Numbered from the stretch's first letter, positions 48,386 through 61,148 are shown. The stretch: 64,000 nucleotides of DNA from Siphonodentalium dalli (GCA_032622095.1 CP136066.1:197772816-197836815), one strand, 5' to 3'. Notes: a model not told the origin generated them from the letters alone. Made by a program: numbers and translations.

Positions 48386-48538
48386 AACTAAACATACATA
48401 TGCATCTCCTTAATATAGTCCAGGAGATATTGGTCGACCTCTGCACCCCCCCCCAGGACTCAACTTCACCCCACTAATTTTCTTTTGTAAGGTCTCCTCT
48501 AATTTTTTTCACTTGTTAACAAGAACAAAAAGTGGCCG

Positions 48539-51500
48539 CAGAGACTCCAGACAAGATGGCGTCCATCATGGCGGCCATTTAAAAAAAATGCACCAGGTCT
48601 CTTTGATCGCCATTATAGTAAAGATGATATCACATGCAGTCTTGTTTTCCGCTCGATTCGTTATGCTAATATACAACCCTTACAAGTTAGCCAAAAATCC
48701 GACACCAGTATCCAATTTGGCGGCCAAGATGGCCGCCGAAATGTGAAAATATGCTATTTTTCTTACATGTTACCACCTTTCGTTTGTCTCTGTGGGAAAA
48801 TGTTGGAATCTTTGCTTCATGTTATACATGTATCACATAGAGGAGTCATTGGCGACCACATGGGTACCATAATATACAATCATTGTGGGATATTTTTGTC
48901 CGATATCACGTTTTCCCAAATTCCGGTATAATAGGTCAAAGCCGAATCTACGTTAATAACGCGATGTAATGTTTCGAATCAATGCATGTTATTGCTATTA
49001 TAACAACACCCATGCATATATATGTGCAGGAGATACTCAAGCTAGGATTCCTCTTATACCTGAGTTGAGGAATATTTACCCAAATCCAAGATGGCGGCAA
49101 AAATGGCCACCAGAAATAAAAAATCGCCGAAAATCACCGATTTTAACATAAGTGACCATTATTGTCATGAATACTCCACACCTGCTTACTATTGTGAGTT
49201 GGGAACATTTAGGCGAAGGGACTTTCCTTGTACCATATCCAAATAAAAGTCCGCCAAATCCAAAATGGCGCCCACAATGGCGGACAGATTTTGAAAAATC
49301 ACCGAAATTCCCTCATATTTACATCATTGGCATTATTGTCGAGACAACTCCATCCATGCGTACAGTTGAGTTGGAAATACTGAGGTGAAGTAATTACCTT
49401 ACATCTCATGTAAGAAATGGTTTTCCAAATCGAAGATGGCGGCCAAAATGGCGACCGAAATTTGAAAACACGGCTACATTCCTTTACTTTCTTAGGATGG
49501 GCGTTATTGTTTCGCGATTTCTACCCACCATTACATGTTTATATGTATGAATTATTCATCAGGGTTTGGCAAGTGATACTCACAGTCAATATGGCGGCCA
49601 AACTGGCGGCCAGAAATTGAAAAGAAGCCGATATTATCACTTACTAATTTCAACTTTTTGTCATAATATCGATTTGTATAGACGAAACGGTAATAATATA
49701 AGCCATCTATTAGTTCCAATGTAAGTCGTAGCCTTTTGGAAGGATGAAAACCCACAATCGCGATGTGGCATTTCAAAATCCATTCTCCACTAAGGGCTCA
49801 TACTGGCCGTAACCGTATATAGGTGCGCCGAATAGTTATATTATGACTTCCAAGAATCAAAACAACAGTACCTGAGCTTATTCTGAATTACCACATTCAG
49901 CATTATCTAGACCCGTTTCCGTCTCTTCGTCAGATTAATCTATCTCACTCACAACAACAGTTTACTACACTTCTTTGTAGAAGGGTGCCACTAATCGGAA
50001 TGTTTCAAACAATACATATGCCGGTGTGCAGCTCACGTGTTTTTATCGAAAGCTTGGAATTCTTAGCGAGCTTCATTCGTGGTATAGTTTATGGTATAAT
50101 TGAGATGCTACATTTGGGGTATAGTCGTCATCTTGTGTAATACACTAGAAAGGTATTCGTCGATGCGTATACCAGCTTTCAGAAGGACCTATCTATCTGC
50201 GTATTGTCAGCTTTGGTGACCTAATGGGGATAACAACGTGTACACCTGGTGATCTTCCCAAACAGCCACTTCTCAATATATGGTTAATCAATCCACATAC
50301 TCATCTAATGCACTGACGTACCCGGACAACTTCTGTATCTGGCTTCGAATGTTGAAAGCCCGACATTTGACGGATGTATTTCTGCTAAGGCGTAAAAGAC
50401 AATAATGCATAATATACCAAACACCTTGAACATGATCATAAGAATAAGCTTGTTGGCGTCAAGCAATCGTCTCACCGAACAGATCCAAGCAGATGATAAC
50501 AATACACACGGTGCTAGTTTGTGGGTATGTGTCATGATAGTCGAAATGAAATTGGACCATGACTGCACCGCCCCTTATTTTGTTATGTTTTAGATTCAGA
50601 CAGGATCTCGTGTGTGGCTTTGCTTTCCTTGTATGCTAAGATTGTATGATCCCATCCGTTTGGAAGCCGTTCTTAAACAACTGGACCAGGCGTGGGCTGT
50701 ATAAGCCCCACCAAGACTGTGGTGTAGTCTTAAATGCGATACCTTTGATATTTGGTTGATATGTCATACTCACGCTGGGTGGTATGGTTCAAGAAAGTAC
50801 AAATGCCATCAACAAAAGGGTGAAATGTTCAACGCGAAGAACATCCAGAGGAATGTTACGTTGATGAGATATTGCATTCAGTTCAACAAACGTTGGTACA
50901 CCAAGTGATTTCACCATTGCGACCATTTTCCTGCATGATACATTAACTACTATATTTTAAAGTTATATATATAAAGCTATATGATCATAAAGGTCGCGTT
51001 CCCCAACATCCACAGCCATTGCCATCGAGACTATAAATTGTTCTTTAAATACATAGTGAAATAAATGCACTACAGTTCCTGGCATTTTATTGAATAATAC
51101 CACCCACATACTGTCACTAACCCTGGTATAGGATAACAAAACACGCATACATTCATGCTATAAAGACATTATCCTTTAGTCCATCGGACTGTTTTGAGGG
51201 AGGCTAGCATAGTATTACCCAGACAAAAATGTACGTAGTTGAATCAGAAAGGCTTCGAAACGGATGTGGAAATACAATCTTACCACACCAATTAAAACCG
51301 ACACGCATGACATTCTATATCTTAAACATGCACCAGGTGTAGGGGTGGTGTATACCGTGGACCATTTCATTCCCACTATCATGGCGCATGTCCACAAACT
51401 AGCACCACGAGCATTGTTCTTCTCTGCTGGGAGATATTCGACGAGACAACTGCGGGGCGTCACACAGTTTGCTTCGGATCATGGTCAAGAAGTGTGGGTA

Positions 51501-53318
51501 GTCTGTACATTATGGTCTTCTCCTTAGCAGATATACATCTGTCCAAGTGAAAGAGACAGCCAACAATCTTCGAAACACTGTCGAAGTTGTCCACATATGC
51601 CAATTCGTTCGCTGAATTTGTGAGTTGACGAATCATCTATTGAGAAGTGACTAGCTAACTGGTTCGCCAGGTGTACATGTCGTTATCCCCATGGGGTCCC
51701 GGGTATGAGACACATACAGATGACCTTCTGAAAGCTTGCATACTCATCGGTCATATGCCTTCCTAGTTCAAGATGACGCACAAATATCATATTTAGCAAA
51801 TATTTAAAATCGTAAGCTAGACACCGGAAAATGAATTGTTTGAAACGTTATGATTAGAGGGACCCTACTCCCAGGAAGTGGTGAATACTTTGTCGGTGTG
51901 AGCGACCTAGATTTATCAGACAAAGAAATGGAAGCTGGTCCAGATAATTATGGACGTGACGTGGCAAATCATAATTTGTTATCAGGTAATTGTTCTGATA
52001 TAACTATTCGGCACACCTACACTTAAGGCCATTATCGGCGCTAAGTGGAGAATGGATTTCGAAATGCCACATCGCGATATTAATTGTGGTTTTTCATCTT
52101 TCCAGAAGGATACGAGCTATGTTGTGCGTTTTGATACATTTAAGTTGAACTAGTAGATGGTTTATGTACAGTTTCGTCCATACATACCGATATTATGACA
52201 AAAAGTTTAAATTAATATGTGAAAATATCGATTTCTTTTCAATTTCTAGCCGCCAATTTAGCAGCGATCTTGGCTGTGAGTATCAATTGTCAAACCCTAA
52301 TGAATACTTCATGTCAATATTCCATATCAACATGTAATGGTCGATAGAAATCGCGAAACAATAACGCCCATTAAAGGAATGTAGACTTGTTGTCAAATTT
52401 CGGTCGCCATTTTGGCCGCCATCTTCGATTTGGAAAACAATTTCTTGCATGAGATGTAAGGTAATTACTTCACCTCAGTATTTCCAACCCAACTGTAAGC
52501 ATGGGTGGAGTTGTCTCGACAATAATGCCCAGTGATGTGAATATGAGGGAATTTCGGTGATTTTTCTAAATCTGTCCGCCATTGTGGGCGCCATTTTGGA
52601 TTTGGCGGACTTTTATTTGGATATGGTACAAGGAAAGTTCTTCGCCTAAATGTTCCCAACTCACAATAGTAAGCAGGTGTGGAGTTTTCATGACAATAAT
52701 GCTCACATATGTTAAAATCGGCGATTTTCGGCGATTTTTTATTTCTGGTGGCCCTTTTTGCCGCCATCTTGGATTTGGGTAAATATTCCTCAACTCAGGT
52801 ACAAGAGGAATCCTAGCTTGAGTATCTCCTGCACATATATATGCATGGGTGTTGATATAATAGCAATAACATTCATTGATTCGAAACATTACATCGCGTT
52901 ATTAACGTAGATTCGGCTGTGACCTATTATACCGGCATTTGGGAAAACGTGATATCGGTCAAAAATATCCCGCAATGAATGTATATTATGGTCCCCATGT
53001 GTTCGCCAGTGACTCCTCTATACGATAAATGTATAACATGAGGCAAAGATGCCAACATTTTCCCACAGAGACAAACGAAAGGTGGTAACTTGTAAGAAAA
53101 ATAGCATATTTTCACATTTCGGCGGCCATCTTGGCCGCCATATTGGATTCTGGTGTCGGATTTTTGGCTAACTTGTAAGGGTTGTATATTAGCATAACGA
53201 ATCGAGCGGAAAACAAGACCGCATGTGCTATCATCTTTACTATAATGGCGATCAAAGAGACCTGGTGCATATACAAAAATGGCCGCCATGATGGACGCCA
53301 TCTTGTCTCATACCAGTC
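48539..53318. mobile_element. 4.8-kb imperfect palindrome, block B copy
   Basis: Near-identical to 25985-30780, including the ATGGC doublets, the facing TIM(T/A)H(T/V)HKLAP peptides (minus near 50305-50568, plus 51264-51527) and all internal landmarks. Small indels distinguish it (for example missing ccattggctactgct near 50697). Confidence 0.75.
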
Positions 53319-53339
53319 TTCTCTTGAACTTCTAGGAGT

Positions 53340-54265
53340 GTTGCATCAGTGTTGGGCTCCGAACCCGTGTTGTTCTGCTGTGAATAGATTACTTGATTCC
53401 ATATGCTCCATTATCTTGTCTCGTATGATGCTCTCCAGTATCTTACAAATTACACTTGTCAGGCTTACTGGTCGATAATTTCCTGGTGTATATTTGCTTC
53501 CTTTCTTGTATATGGGAACTACTGATGCATGCTTCCATCCTTGAGGGAGTACCCCTTCTTCTATGGACTTATTGTGCAGCATGCATAAGGGTATACTAAG
53601 ACATGATGCAGTCGCCTTTAGAAACGCAGGATGGAGTTGGTCCTCCCCGTGTGATTTCGTTGAATCCAATGCGAGCAGTTTTTCATAACTTGTTCTGGTG
53701 TCACTACTAGTTTTGTTTTAGCCCGTCGGAGAATTCCCGATCAACAAGTTCCGGGATGTGATCATCATCTCATTTGTAAATACGCTGCAGAAGAATGCAT
53801 TAAATGTCTCAGCCTTGTCTTTGTTGTCTCTAATGATGTTCCCATCTCCATCTTCTATGTCAGCTATCCCTTCTTTAATCTTTGTATTTTGCTTGACATA
53901 ATTCCAGAAAGATTTTGAATCGTTCTTGAAGTAGCTTCATTTCAAAGTCCTTGTGGGCTTGTCTGGTCGCTTTGGTGGCTATAAATTGCATGCAGCCACA
54001 TATGATTTGAATGCATTGTCTGATTTAATGTGGATATATTTCTTTCAGTATTTTTGTTTTTCTTTGACAGCATTTAGCGCTTCCTTTGTCATCCACACTT
54101 TCTTCTTTTTCTTAACTTTCCCTGTCTTTGTTAGAGAAACTGTCTTGTATCTAATGGTTAATATGTTCCTTGTTATGAAGTCCTATCTTTCTTTTACTGA
54201 CATCATATTCATTGCCGTCCAGTCCAAATATGTAAGTAGATTGTTCGCTTTATCATAATTCGCTT
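53340..54265 (-). mobile_element. Truncated non-LTR reverse transcriptase fragment, block B copy
   Basis: Copy of 30800-31725. The frame 53346-53669 keeps GWKHASVVPIYKKG and NYRPVSLTSVICKILE unchanged and ends at the same truncation. Confidence 0.85.
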
Positions 54266-54324
54266 TATTGTATAGATGTTTTCCCTCTAGTCTCCACCGT
54301 GTCTACATAGCATGCCAGGGCTCT

Positions 54325-54532
54325 ACGTTGTATATTAAAACATATCGATCGATTTCATTCTATTTTTGTTCTGCGTCATCGACTAAAATAGCGCAAGCTT
54401 TGTTTACATGCTTCACCCGGGGTACGATAACAATTGCAAACATTGCGAACTGGTTATAGCCCTCTACCTGATATGACATACCAAGGATATTAATGTTCTA
54501 GAACAGGAATCGGCTTCCACCTGACGATCAAC
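54325..54532 (+). promoter_or_regulatory. Conserved block upstream of gene 5 exon
   Basis: Copy of the gene 3 upstream block (ctctacgttgtatattaaaa at 54321-54340, ttctgcgtca, ttctagaacagga). Confidence 0.45.
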
Positions 54533-54590
54533 ATGTCGGGATCACCTCCAACAATTAGCGAGGAGATGTTTATCCAAGCTATATACAGCG
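54533..54590 (+). CDS. Gene 5 first coding exon without a partner in the window
   Basis: 58 nt reading MSGSPPTISEEMFIQAIYS plus G, donor GTATGT, differing from gene 3 exon 1 by D to E at residue 10. No ankyrin second exon occurs in the remaining 9.4 kb. The duplicated sequence stops at 55496, inside what would be its intron, so the gene was probably cut by the duplication breakpoint, or its second exon lies beyond 64000. Confidence 0.6.
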
Positions 54591-55496
54591 GTATGTGTGT
54601 TTGTTTGTTTTTAAGGTTATGGTCCTTTTCGCCGCTACCCTATATCATGCCACGAGTTCACCCCACGCTTACGCCCGTAGAGAGCATATTCCACAAGTTA
54701 ATGCCCGGGGATGTTGTTGCTGTTCTACCATCGACCATGCCACGGATATCTTCTCCGGCTTTCGCACGCATATATCGTATTCCACCAGTACAACACCTGG
54801 GAACTTATTGGTGGTTTTACCGTAGATCGTGGCATCAATATCTGAACTCCAACTCAGGACATGGTTACTGCATTTCTGTGTCAGTGTAATCGAATATTGC
54901 GTCAATTAATGTACGAATTTGACAAATCCTACATTGATGCGTATCAATGGCTATACGTTGGATGTTAATTTTCGCACTGTTATTGTCCCATTGTAGCTCA
55001 AAAAGTACTTTTAACGATCGTATTGCTTCTTCTATATTGCTTATTGTATAAATATAGACAATGTTCTAGATATGTATATAATTATAGTTGCAAATGCAAT
55101 ATGTACACTATATGTACATTACATGGATATGCACAATATATGCATTGCATTTTTCTAATATATATATAACACTATTGGTTCTGTATGCAATTTAGCGCGC
55201 TTAGTATCGCAATATTTTGCGTTCAATGTTGCAATAATACATGTAAGAGCGACATATTTTTGGTAGTGTCCTATAATCACGCCTTTTTGTAAATTAAGCA
55301 GGCTCATTATTGCAATAAAGGTGCGTCTAAAATACCACTCCCTCTGACTGGTACTGTATTGTCATGATGTACGGATTCACCTGTTGAAACAAAAACTGTG
55401 TTTACAAGTGACTTACATGACTTACATATTACCAAAAAGTATTTTTTTTTTTTTTTTTTTTTAAATTTAGATATCTTTATTAATTCCTTAGATATA

Positions 55497-57214
55497 ATAT
55501 GATGATACGTAAACGTAATTTGCGCCCGCTTGTTAATCTTTCGTAGGATTTGATGATTATTTAACCATAATTACAAAAATCATACCGGTATATGTAAATG
55601 ATCATACATTCAAAAAAATTTCATTGTAATATTACGACAGAAACTGTTGGCAGGAATTGGACCATCAGTAACTCGTAAAATTACGAGATCAGCGTAATCT
55701 GACATTTACAAATTTGATCGTATATTTACAAAATGATCGTAATATTATGACAGAAAAACTATCGTAAAATTACAACATCATCGTAATGTGAATTTACAGT
55801 TTAATCGTAAAATTACATGGCCAACGTAATCTGAAGCTGAGAACCTGGTGTGAATTGAACTGTGGTGGGGTCTCAAGCGATCTACCCCTACACATTATAA
55901 ACAAATGCCAGTAAATGACATAATAGCTTGAGGATGGCTGTGATCCATCGAACCACAGAAAAATTCAACCAGGTCCACAGGTGCTAAATGTCTGCACTAT
56001 GTCAGAAAACATTTTCAGGCACGTATGCTGATTTTTTACTTTCGTGGGGTGCAAGGTGCTGGAATTATGCAAAATTGCCCAATATTCAATAAATTGTGAC
56101 CTACAAAACTTGAAAATGTAAGGGTAATAGAACTTGCTGAATGCTGAAACAAGCCCAAGTTGCCAGGAAATGATATGGGGGCCACCTTTCATATGCTTCA
56201 TAAACAACCAGACAGCCCCCATTTTAGACTCACTTTAAAAAAAATTCTCCCCGGGGAAAACCCCGTACCCCCAATAGTCACTAGGGGGTACCCCCCCCCC
56301 TCCTCGCAAACCCACCACCTCGGTCCCCCAAAATGTCCCCAAATTAGCCTAATCTAAAGGCCTGCAAACATACATGTAGTAATGTACCCTTAAATTTTCA
56401 AAACATTTCACCAATAATTGTGAGCTTCATGGTGTGCCGATTAATTCAAATTTGAAATCCAGTATGGCTGCTGGTAGCCATGTTTTTTAAACAAAATTCG
56501 GAAAAAATGGGATAGCTGCCATCAAGATGTGACCCTGAAGATCCATACCGGTATGAAGTTTGGTGACGATCAGATGAGAGATGTTACATGTAGGGTGTGC
56601 TAAAGGATTTAGTCAAACAAAGAGTAAAAACAAGATGGCCATTGGCAGCCATGTTTTTTTACCAGATTTTTGATGGGGTAATCTCTCATTTAGATGTCAC
56701 TATGGTGAATCCATATTATGTTTGGTGACGATCGGATGAGAGATGTTGCCTGTTGCTGTTAGCAGCCATGTACAGGTATTTTTACCAGAAAATTGAAAAC
56801 AAAAGTTTGGCTAAATCTTGTGCTATGAGCCGGGGCATATTTTACCCACAAGTTTTGAATTCTCATTCCAAATGACTTTCTGTCACAATTTCAGTACCGG
56901 TTCTCATAATTTGCTACAGTAATCAGGCATGCTGAAGCAAACTGGGCCAAGACAAAGGGTTGCAGTAGCACATTGCCAAAGCCAAACAACGTAAATTAAG
57001 AGGGCTGCAATTTATGCTACAGAATAACTGTTCACATTTACAATGAAAATGAACTGAAAAGAAATTGCCAATTGCCCCCATACATTCTGGAACACAGTTG
57101 AAGTAACTGCGTCGCAACCGATAGCAAACCCTGTGTACCCATTAGCACATTTTTAAAAACATATACATAGGCCTACCCTTCACTTAACCCTGACGTCCTG
57201 AACATTAAATGACC
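55497..57214. other. Intergenic, no gene; CGTAAAATTAC motifs and ATGGC inverted pairs
   Basis: At 55500-55840 short repeats of cgtaaaattac occur. At 56440-56780 two to three diverged units contain atggctgctggtagccat-type inverted motifs and gtgacgatc.gatgagagatg, related to 60416-61148. No reliable ORF. Confidence 0.5.
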
Positions 57215-58810
57215 CCCGACCGGGTTACGTAGCGTTTTTCCGAAGACCCATAACTCCGAAGGTCCGATTCTCCGAAGGTCAGATTCTCCGACGCCCCGAT
57301 TCTCCGAAGTCCTCGATTCTCCGAAATCCCATAACTCCGAAGACCCATAACTCCGAAGGCCTATAACTCCGAAGGCCTATAACTCCGAAGGCCTATAACT
57401 CCGAACGCCCATAACTCCGAAGGTCTATAACTCCGAAGGGCCGATTCTCCGAAGGTCCGATTCTCCGAAGATCATGTTTTATCGCTTATTAAATAGTGTA
57501 CAGTCCAGTGGCGGGGTCAATGGGGCCCTAGGGAAGACCACCCCCCAAAAAAACATGTCAAGTGTCATGTAAACGTCCGTATTGTATATACATGTAGGCA
57601 TTCAAATATTCAGTGTTCCTGCACAGGGGAGCCCCCGGACCAACGATTGGGGGGCGACCCCTCCCATGCATGCGCTCCCCAAATCAGGCCTTCGCGATAT
57701 GCTTTCGGCATATCATATGCATGATATATCCCCCACATACATGTATGCTAATTAATGTGCACCCCTAAATGGGAAATCTGGCGCCGCCACTGGTGTGCAC
57801 CGGGTATATCATAACGAAACGCTGCAAGAATGTCAGAGTAGCCTAACATGCACAGGGGCGAACGGGCCAAAGGGGCAGAACTCGCCCTTTTTCTGGCGAC
57901 TGAAAATTATACTTCCGGCGTACGAAAAGGGGGGAAAGGGCCCTCATATATTGGAAACGTTAACTATATATGTATTATAATAAGGTGATATCTACACCAT
58001 CAGTAGTGTGCGACAAGCCTTAATTTTCCACAGAATGCTTAAATTTATGAAAGAAATACAATTATTTTGCCACAATGTACGTCTTAATACAATTAACATG
58101 ATTAAACTGTGCACATCTGACTGCATTGGGGTGATTTGATGCAATCAGGTTCATTTTATATATGAAAAAGTACAAGTTCTTCCCCGTTCACCCCTGTACA
58201 TTTTACTCTGGCATCTCATGGGCCAACGTAATGTTATAGTATATGGTGTATAGTCAGTGGCGGGCCAGGATTCCCATTTAGGGGGGGGGTAGGAAAATTT
58301 CCGGGCGTTTACATGACATTGGACATGTTTTGGTAGGGGCCCATATTGTCTGAAATAGCAAGTAGAGGTTTAATAGGGGCAGTAGAAATTTGGGACCCCT
58401 TGGCTTCGCCACTGGACTGTACACTATTTAGTAAACGATAATACCCCGATAAAACAAAATCTTCGGAGAATCGGACCTTCGGAGTTATGGGCCGTCGGAG
58501 AATCGGGCCTTCGGAGTTATAGATCTTCGGAGAATCGGTCCTTCGGAGTTATAGGTCTTCGGAGTTATAGGTCTTCGGAAAATCGGCCCTTCGGAGTTAT
58601 GGGCTTTCGGAGAATCGGATCTTCGGAGTTATGGGCCGTCGGAGAATCGGATCTTCGGAGTTATGGGCCGTCGGAGAATCGGATCTTCGGAGTTATGGGC
58701 CGTCGGAGAATCGGAACTTCGGAGTTATGGGGCCGTCGGAGAATCGGGTCTTCGGAGTTGTGGGCCTTCGTAGTTATAGGTCTTCGGAAAATCGGTCTGA
58801 CACCCCCGAC
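57215..58810. mobile_element. 1.6-kb inverted-repeat element with 18-bp subterminal repeats
   Basis: The left end has about 14 units of ccgaaggcctataact/ccgaaggtccgattct (about 18 bp, 57235-57475). The right end has the reverse complement, about 18 units (58455-58795). Next inward, tatcg.tta.taaatagtgtac and agtccagtggcg are also inverted (57481-57518 and 58408-58440). The interior holds further cagtggcggg/ccgccactg ends (57514, 57792, 58257), probably nested hAT-like pieces. accccccgaccg-like sequence on both flanks may be a target duplication. Confidence 0.65.
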
Positions 58811-59062
58811 CGAGGCACCTGGTGTTATATAGTGTTTTGACGACATAACCCATACTCTTGGGCTCCAAATAAACATGCATGCACCTTTATTATTTTTGTG
58901 GGAAATTTCCCCCACACACAGTGCTTATTTGGGTCTGCACAATCATTAATTTTGAGGCTATGAAAATTGAAAAGAGCACAAAGTCAAGATTTCTATATGA
59001 TTCTGATATCAAAATGATGAGCTTATAACTTTATGCATGTACATATTCTAGTATATGGCATA
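58811..59062. other. Intergenic, no gene seen
   Basis: Nothing recognised. Confidence 0.35.
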
Positions 59063-59436
59063 CATACCCTGCTTGACAAAACAAGTGTCCACCTAACCGC
59101 TGTGCAGTTAGCGTTGCCACCGCGGCTGAAATGCAACTACACCGCAGCTCCATCGGCTAACTACAGTTGGGCCGCGGTGTACATGTACTTCAGCCATGTT
59201 GTAGTTGCCGCGGTGTACACTGTACGTTCATTAAACTGAAAAAAGACGATACAAACCGGAAATCTAACCATGGTGCACAGTGTAGTTGCCTTTCGGCCGC
59301 AGGGTACTTGTTGTTGGGCCACAGTGTACTTGCCGTTCGGCCGCGGTGCTAAACTGCAGTTACAAACTCTGACACTGCAGCCGAACGGCAAATACACCGC
59401 GGTGCCAATGGACACTTGTTTTGTCCAGCGGGTATG
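59063..59436. mobile_element. 374-bp MITE with about 28-bp inverted ends
   Basis: The left end cataccctgcttgacaaaac and right end, inverted, catacccgctggacaaaaca both run on into aagtgtcca. The interior repeats ccgcggtgtac and gccgttcggccgcgg. ORFs across it are by-products. Confidence 0.7.
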
Positions 59437-59499
59437 GACATTTAATTAAAGGTACTCAATCCGATCAGGCCCTCATCAATTACTATTTCTTTGGCTTCG

Positions 59500-60345
59500 G
59501 GGATAAAAATAAATGAGACTAACTCGCCAATAGATGTTAAGGTATGGAAAATCCAGGCGGGGGGGGGGGGGGGGAAGATAAACTAGGTAAATTCCAATTA
59601 AAATTCTCCGAACTATAATTATTGTCTCTTTTACAGAAAAATCATGCTTCCTTGTCACCTGTGATAGTTTTTTCTTAGTCACATAGTGATAGTGAACGAT
59701 AAAATGAGACTATCTCGCCAATAGATGTTAAGGTATGGAAAATTCAGGCGGGGGGGGGGGGGAGAGATAAACTGGGTGATTTTCAATAAAAAAAAAATCT
59801 GAACAATAATGTCTCTGCCGAAGAAAAGACATGCTTCCTTGCCACCAATGATAGTTTTTCTACGTCACATAGTCATAGTGAATGATAAAAAGAGACTATC
59901 TCGCCAATAGATGTTAAGGTATGGAAAATCCAGGCGGCCGGGGGGGGGGGGGGGGGAGAGATAACTAGGTAAATTCCAGTGAAATTCTCCAAACTATATT
60001 TATTGTCTCTTTTACAGAAAAATCATGCTTCCTTGTCACCTGTGATAGTTTTTCTTAGTCACATAGTGATAGTGAACGATAAAATGAGACTAACTCGCAA
60101 TAGATGTTAAGGAATGGAAAATTCAGGCGGGGGGGGGGGGGGAGATAAACTGGGTTGATTTTCAATAAAAAAAAATCTGAACAATAATGTCTCTGCCGAA
60201 GAAAAGACATGCTTCCTTGCCACCAATGATAGTTTTTCTAAGTCACATAGTCATAGTGAATGATAAAATGAGACTATCACGCCAATAGATGTTAAGGAAT
60301 GGAAAATTCAGGCGGGGGGGGGGGGGAAGATAAACTAGGTAAAAC
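59500..60345. repeat. Satellite, about 188-bp unit in alternating A-B types
   Basis: gagact marks unit starts at 59515, 59706, 59892, 60086 and 60270. Each unit carries aatagatgttaagg.atggaa, a G run of 11-17, gataaact and catgcttccttg. Units 1 and 3 have ttttacagaaaaatcatgct. Units 2 and 4 have ctgccgaagaaaagacatgc. The result is a dimeric higher-order repeat of about 375 bp. Confidence 0.85.
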
Positions 60346-60415
60346 CAGTTTATCTCCCCCCCGGGGGGAAGATGCGCAGGGGGGGGAGTTGATTTGTCAC
60401 ACCGGTATATAAAAA

Positions 60416-61148
60416 AGTAAAATCCAAGATGGTTACAGATGTAAAATCCAGGTGGCTATGTTTTCCAATAAAATTTAAAAACATTTCATAGCTTCCATTC
60501 TAGTAAGATCAATATCAGGATTAATATGAAGTCTGGAGATGATCGGATGAGGGAAGTGGACTGTAGGGTGTGCCAAAGGATTTGTCATGCAAAGAGTAAA
60601 ATCCAAGATGGCTGCCAGTGGACACATTTAAGACCAAATGAACCTAAAATGACTTGTACATGCCTGTGTCAACAGCCATGACAAATTTCATGATGATCCG
60701 ATTAAAGGTACGACCTGTAGCCCATGCCAAAGGATTTAGTCAAGCAAAGAGTAAAATCCAAGATGGCTGCTGGCGGCCATGATTTTGGCCGAATAACCTA
60801 AAAATTACTCGATCTCATCTACATGTCAATGTCAACATCCATGACAAATTTCACAATGATCTGACAAAAGGTGCGTTCTGTAGCACGTGCCAAAGGATTT
60901 AGTCATGCAAACTGTAAAATCCAAGATGGCTGCTGGCGGCCATGTTTTTTGGTCGAATGACTGGACAATGACTCGTTCCCATCTACATGTCATAATTAAC
61001 AACCATGACAAATTTCATGATGATCTGACCAAAGGTTAGACTTGTGGCCTGTGTGAAAGGATTTAGTCATGCAAAGAGTAAACTCCAAGATGGCTGCCAG
61101 CGGCCATGTTTTTTGGCCGAACGACCCCAAAATTACTCGTTCCCATCT
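60416..61148. repeat. Tandem repeat, about 160-bp unit, running into an assembly gap
   Basis: gtaaaatccaagatggctgc begins units at 60416 (diverged), 60596, 60751, 60914 and 61078. Shared parts include gccaaaggatttagtca, atgacaaatttca and gatgatc.gac. Each unit has an inverted ATGGC...GCCAT pair. The array is cut by the gap, so its true length is unknown. Confidence 0.85.

Larger units (their letters stand above)
44240..55496 (+). repeat. Segmental duplication, block B
   Basis: Partner of block A. Offsets of landmarks: second exon 24240 to 46788 and first exon 31995 to 54533, both near 22.54 kb. Sequence is nearly identical by eye in the palindrome and reverse-transcriptase regions. It ends at ttccttagatata (55496), past which A and B differ completely. 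None of the four A insertions is present. Confidence 0.9.

Noticed and set aside
18300-55496. Blocks A and B as an assembly duplication of one locus
   Set aside because: Not fully excluded, but each block has unique flanks, different insertions with proper target sites and a different first-exon context, which fits a real duplication better.
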